Shown: positions 59,977 to 63,262 of the stretch, piece after piece | Numbering within the stretch: the stretch's first letter is position 1 | Layout of the letters: every line of letters begins with the position of its first letter | Assembly: GCA_017512705.1 (NCBI GenBank) | Contig: JAFWEX010000073.1 | Span: 1 to 63,262, forward strand | Source: Paenibacillus sp. | GTDB lineage: Bacteria > Bacillota > Bacilli > Paenibacillales > Paenibacillaceae | Direction of reading: 5' to 3' | Length of the DNA: 63,262 nt | Translations under genes and position numbers: made by a program | The notes under the pieces: generated by a model | Seen by the model: the letters and a program-made list of their open reading frames with translations, nothing else | Told to the model about the DNA's origin: nothing | The model's database searches: none

Positions 59977-62931
59977 TCATCGATCCTCCCCGATCTGTAG
60001 AATGATAGTCATGGTGACGCCTAGCACTGCGAGGAATACGCCAAGATCAAACAACATGGCCGTAGCAAGCTCCGTTTCACCCAGCAGAGGAAGCTCGAAG
60101 TATCCAAACGTTTGGGTGAGGAATGGAACACCGAACAGAAATGAACCTGCACCGGTGAGCAAGGCAATACCTAAACCGATAGCTGTCATGCTTCGGAAGT
60201 CGATGGGGAGAGCTTTGCGTATTGTATCTGTGCTGAACGCCAGTGCGAGTAGTATCAGGGCTGCTGCTGTCACGAGACCCCCGATAAACCCACCACCCGG
60301 ATTATGGTGCCCTGCAAAGAACAGGTGCATTGCGAAAGTCAAAATGATAAACACAACAACTTTTGTCGTCGTTTTCAACAAAACGTCATTGCTTTGTAAC
60401 GGCACCGTATCCCAAGATAAACTGCTGCGTTCGGAGTTTCCATATTTCTTCGTATTGTCTTCATCATCATCCAAATCGGGTTCTTCATCTGTTTTCTCTT
60501 CTTTGCGAAATTTCAGTCTCGCTCCGAGATCCTTCGCTTCGAGATTCAGATTAATCATGGAGTAGATGGATAGAGATGCTACGCCAAGGACCATGATTTC
60601 CAGTAATGTATCATAGCCACGGAAATCAACAAGCAATACATTCACGACATTTTTACCACCTGCTGAATTGTATGCTTCCTGTAGAAAGTAACCAGAGATG
60701 CTGTCCAGAGATACTGTGCCACTTGCAGCAAGAGCAACGAATGTCATGACGACACCGACAGAGATCGCCACTATCATATTTACTGTGAGATAACGTCGAC
60801 TTGACTTACCGCGTTGTAGCTCGGGAAGATGATAGAAGCAGAGCAGAAATAGCGCAACGGATACCGTCTCTACAATCATCTGTGTTAGCGCCAGGTCAGG
60901 CGCCCGGAACAGTACGAACAACAAGGTAACGAGGAAACCAACAGCTCCGGTCATGATAACAGCGGACAAGCGGTTTTTGGCAAATGGAATGGATACCGCA
61001 GCTCCAATCAAAGTGACCAGTAACACGACCTCATAGAGAGAGAATGGTGCGTTTTCTTGTACATTCCAGTTAATATGCTCACCAGTACGGAAGAAAGCGT
61101 AAACCAATAAGGCAACTGTGAACGAGAGAATATAAACGAGATAATTACGGACCGAGCCATTCATGTAGGCTTCCGTCCATTTACGTGCATAGTGCTGCAC
61201 GTTGTCCAATACAACATGATATATGTTGTTAATCGTTAAACCTTGTGGATAATGCTCATAAATATTCCTCCATCGTGGCAGTAACTTGTAGAGTATGACA
61301 CCGAGTGCAACTACACCGATTGTCATAAACAGTTCAGGAGTCCAGCCATGCCATAAGGAGAAATGTACATCGAAGCGTTCGTTCCCATTCAACAGGGAGG
61401 GAAGAACTGCAGCCATTGCCGGTTCAATTAGTGAGCCAGACAGGAGGTCTGGAAAGAGTCCAAAACCGATAACTAGCACACCCAAAATGATCGGTGGAAT
61501 AAGCAACCCGGCAGGCGCTTCATGTAATTTCTCGGCAGGGAGCTCACTTCGGCTACGACCGAGGAATGTTTTGAACACGAATATCAGGGCATAAATCAAT
61601 GTGAACACACTGGCTAGCCAAGCAACAACAGGCAAAAGGATGCTCCAGGAACCCATTCCAAAGATACGGAGATCAGTGATCTGTACCATCGCTTGGAAAA
61701 ACAATTCTTTACTGAGGAATCCGTTAAAAGGCGGGATACCTGCCATAGCGAGTGAACCAATGAGAGCGAGACTGAATGTGATCGGCATGAATGCTGCCAA
61801 TCCGCCAAGCTTTCGAATATCACGTGTGCCTGTCTCATGATCAACAATGCCGGCGACCATAAACAGTGCGGCTTTGAAGGTCCCGTGATTAAACAGATGG
61901 AGCAGTGCAGCCGTAATTGCTACGGTGTACATTGCAGAGGATTCGCCATATCCGAAATATAGAGCAGCAGATCCAATTCCTAAGAGGGACATAATCAGAC
62001 CCAGTTGTGAGATAGTCGAATAGGCGAGAATTGCTTTGAGATCGTTTTTCTTAACGGCCAGAAACGATCCATAACATAACGTGAGTAATCCTACACCAGT
62101 CACGAGCCAGAACCAAAGTCCCTGTCCACCGAAAATCGGTGTGAAACGGGCAACAACGTAAATACCGGCTTTAACCATCGTGGCTGAGTGCAAATAGGCA
62201 CTGACAGGTGTTGGAGCTTCCATGGCATCCGGTAACCAGATGTGAAATGGGAACTGTGCGGATTTCGTAAACGCTCCAATCAGAATGAGAACAAGAGCGG
62301 GCAGGAAAAGCGAACTCTCCTGAATCTGACCCCATTCAGTAATAGTGGCACGAATACTGAATGTACCTGTCATTAGATACATTAACATGAACCCGGCAAG
62401 CATGGCGAAACCGCCAAAGACCGTAATCAGGAACGATTTCTGTGCACCAGATGTGGAAGCTTTGCGCTTATAATGAAACGCAATTAACAGAAAGGACGTA
62501 ATGCTAGTAAGTTCCCAGAATGCATACAGTACAATCATGTTGTCTGACAATACAACGCCAAGCATGGCTCCCATGAACATTAACAAATAGAGATAGAAGC
62601 GGTTCAACGCTTCAGTCTTACTCATATAAAAAATGGAGTAAAAGACGACAAGTACGCCAATGCCGCTAATAAGAAGCGTTAATAGTAAACTTAGTCCGTC
62701 CAAATAAAGATTAAATCCAATGTCCAGAGACGGAATCCAAGGAATCTGTCCAGATACCGGATTACGTTGGGACACCGCAGAAATCAGGCTTGCAAAATAG
62801 ACGAACAATGAGGCTGGGACAAGTAGTACCAGCCATCCTAGGTGAATTTTACTGAATAGTCTGTGCAGCAGGGCAAGAAGGATCCCTGCTGCGAAAGGCA
62901 AAATTACAGCAATGTGAAGCAGGCTCAACAT
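59977..62931 (-). CDS. mrpA: Na+/H+ antiporter subunits A and B fused (MrpAB)
   Basis: 984 aa. Residues 1 to about 800 are MrpA (NuoL-like; FWELTSITSFLLIAFHYKRKAS, SAQFPFHIWLPDAMEAPTPVSAYLHSATMVKAG, LSKELFFQAMVQ). A short acidic linker (DEEPDLDDDEDNTKK) leads into a C-terminal domain homologous to MrpB (FAGHHNPGGGFIGGLVTAAALI, FGVPFLTQTFGYFELPLLGETELATAMLFDLGVFLAVLGVTMTII). In B. subtilis mrpA (about 800 aa) and mrpB are separate genes. ATG 62931 follows TTGGGGGTGTT; the upstream in-frame ATG at 62976 has no ribosome binding site. Confidence 0.95.
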   Translation of the reverse strand: MLSLLHIAVILPFAAGILLALLHRLFSKIHLGWLVLLVPASLFVYFASLISAVSQRNPVSGQIPWIPSLDIGFNLYLDGLSLLLTLLISGIGVLVVFYSIFYMSKTEALNRFYLYLLMFMGAMLGVVLSDNMIVLYAFWELTSITSFLLIAFHYKRKASTSGAQKSFLITVFGGFAMLAGFMLMYLMTGTFSIRATITEWGQIQESSLFLPALVLILIGAFTKSAQFPFHIWLPDAMEAPTPVSAYLHSATMVKAGIYVVARFTPIFGGQGLWFWLVTGVGLLTLCYGSFLAVKKNDLKAILAYSTISQLGLIMSLLGIGSAALYFGYGESSAMYTVAITAALLHLFNHGTFKAALFMVAGIVDHETGTRDIRKLGGLAAFMPITFSLALIGSLAMAGIPPFNGFLSKELFFQAMVQITDLRIFGMGSWSILLPVVAWLASVFTLIYALIFVFKTFLGRSRSELPAEKLHEAPAGLLIPPIILGVLVIGFGLFPDLLSGSLIEPAMAAVLPSLLNGNERFDVHFSLWHGWTPELFMTIGVVALGVILYKLLPRWRNIYEHYPQGLTINNIYHVVLDNVQHYARKWTEAYMNGSVRNYLVYILSFTVALLVYAFFRTGEHINWNVQENAPFSLYEVVLLVTLIGAAVSIPFAKNRLSAVIMTGAVGFLVTLLFVLFRAPDLALTQMIVETVSVALFLLCFYHLPELQRGKSSRRYLTVNMIVAISVGVVMTFVALAASGTVSLDSISGYFLQEAYNSAGGKNVVNVLLVDFRGYDTLLEIMVLGVASLSIYSMINLNLEAKDLGARLKFRKEEKTDEEPDLDDDEDNTKKYGNSERSSLSWDTVPLQSNDVLLKTTTKVVVFIILTFAMHLFFAGHHNPGGGFIGGLVTAAALILLALAFSTDTIRKALPIDFRSMTAIGLGIALLTGAGSFLFGVPFLTQTFGYFELPLLGETELATAMLFDLGVFLAVLGVTMTIILQIGEDR

Positions 62932-63243
62932 AACACCCCCAATGTGTATTTTTCTAGTCTTTTCTTTATGTGACATACAGGCGGAATCATCTCAAGAATA
63001 TGCTTTCTCTCTCTATTCATAACCCAAGTTTATATATGCAGAATCGTAACAATTCTTTGATATAGAAGAAACTCGGTGTTATGTTCGATCCATTTTGTAT
63101 AGGCACATATAAACTATATACGGATGAAACCCGATATAGATTCAAAAATAACGGAAAAATATTAATATCCTTTTATTTACAAAGAAATAATTATTAGAAT
63201 AGTTAAATAATAATCCGGTTCATCTTGAACCCAGGAGGAAACC
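62932..63243. other. divergent region between mrpAB and the right-edge gene
   Basis: AT-rich with no open frame. It must hold the promoters of both flanking genes, but I see no hexamer pair good enough to name. Confidence 0.5.
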
Positions 63244-63262
63244 ATGTCATTTAAAATAAGGA
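63244..63262 (+). CDS. 5' end of a gene cut by the window edge
   Basis: ATG follows AGGAGGAAACC with ideal spacing. Only the six codons MSFKIR are visible, so no product can be named. Confidence 0.7.

Noticed and set aside
59909-60565. 218-aa forward frame over the mrpAB gene
   Set aside because: Antisense to a well-supported MrpB domain; low-complexity Ser/Arg/Pro composition and no ribosome binding site.

Overview
The window looks like a chromosomal stretch of a low-to-mid GC, endospore-forming Firmicute, most likely Paenibacillus. This is inferred from gene content: a Bacillus-type spore-coat transglutaminase (tgl), a YwaC-type small alarmone synthetase, a CYP102A (P450 BM3-type) self-sufficient hydroxylase, a glgC-glgD pair and a manganese-type inorganic pyrophosphatase, nearly all with strong AGGAGG-like ribosome binding sites. 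No rRNA, tRNA, CRISPR array, insertion sequence, prophage module or transposase was seen.

Layout. 1-4.8 kb: 3' end of lutC, the CYP102A gene and a small reverse-strand hypothetical gene. 4.8-7.1 kb: a Gfo/Idh/MocA dehydrogenase divergent from an AraC regulator, with repeated candidate operator half-sites between them. 7.3-12.3 kb: a tightly packed accessory run (RidA-like, GNAT acetyltransferase, a large two-part methyltransferase, histidine phosphatase, DEDDh exonuclease, hypothetical protein) closed by a strong terminator. 12.4-14.6 kb: a degenerate pyruvate,phosphate dikinase-like protein that lacks its phosphohistidine domain and catalytic Cys, preceded by a 17-codon overlapping leader ORF. 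14.7-20 kb: LtaS-type sulfatase, luciferase-like monooxygenase, ppaC and a stand-alone divergent IF3 paralog. 20-28.5 kb: tgl, a four-PAS hybrid histidine kinase, an LppM-like lipoprotein, a 30-aa membrane peptide, an M3 oligopeptidase and an iron alcohol dehydrogenase.

29-42 kb is a carbohydrate-storage and uptake block: glgC, glgD and glgP (glycogen synthesis and phosphorolysis), an AraC/GyrI-like regulator, a GH13 oligo-1,6-glucosidase, a UPF0173 hydrolase, and treA-treP (trehalose PTS import and cleavage) with a TreR-type operator overlapping the -35 box and a candidate CcpA site. Between glgD and glgP sits a roughly 300-nt imperfect palindrome with a GCAA tetraloop at its apex.

42-52 kb holds single genes: an alpha/beta hydrolase, a YkgJ-like Cys cluster protein, two MFS exporters, a DUF1275 protein, the alarmone synthetase, a Pro/Gly-rich protein, a flavin reductase and an MMPL transporter. 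52.5-54.5 kb is a compact three-gene unit: a 31-aa peptide with four cysteines in exact C-x3-C-x3-C-x3-C spacing, an ABC ATPase and an ABC permease, ended by a terminator. I consider it the best candidate for an undescribed peptide system. 54.6-57 kb encodes an esterase and a secreted CE12-like acetylesterase. 57-63 kb is a reverse-strand Mrp Na+/H+ antiporter operon in which mrpA and mrpB are fused. A new gene begins at the right edge.
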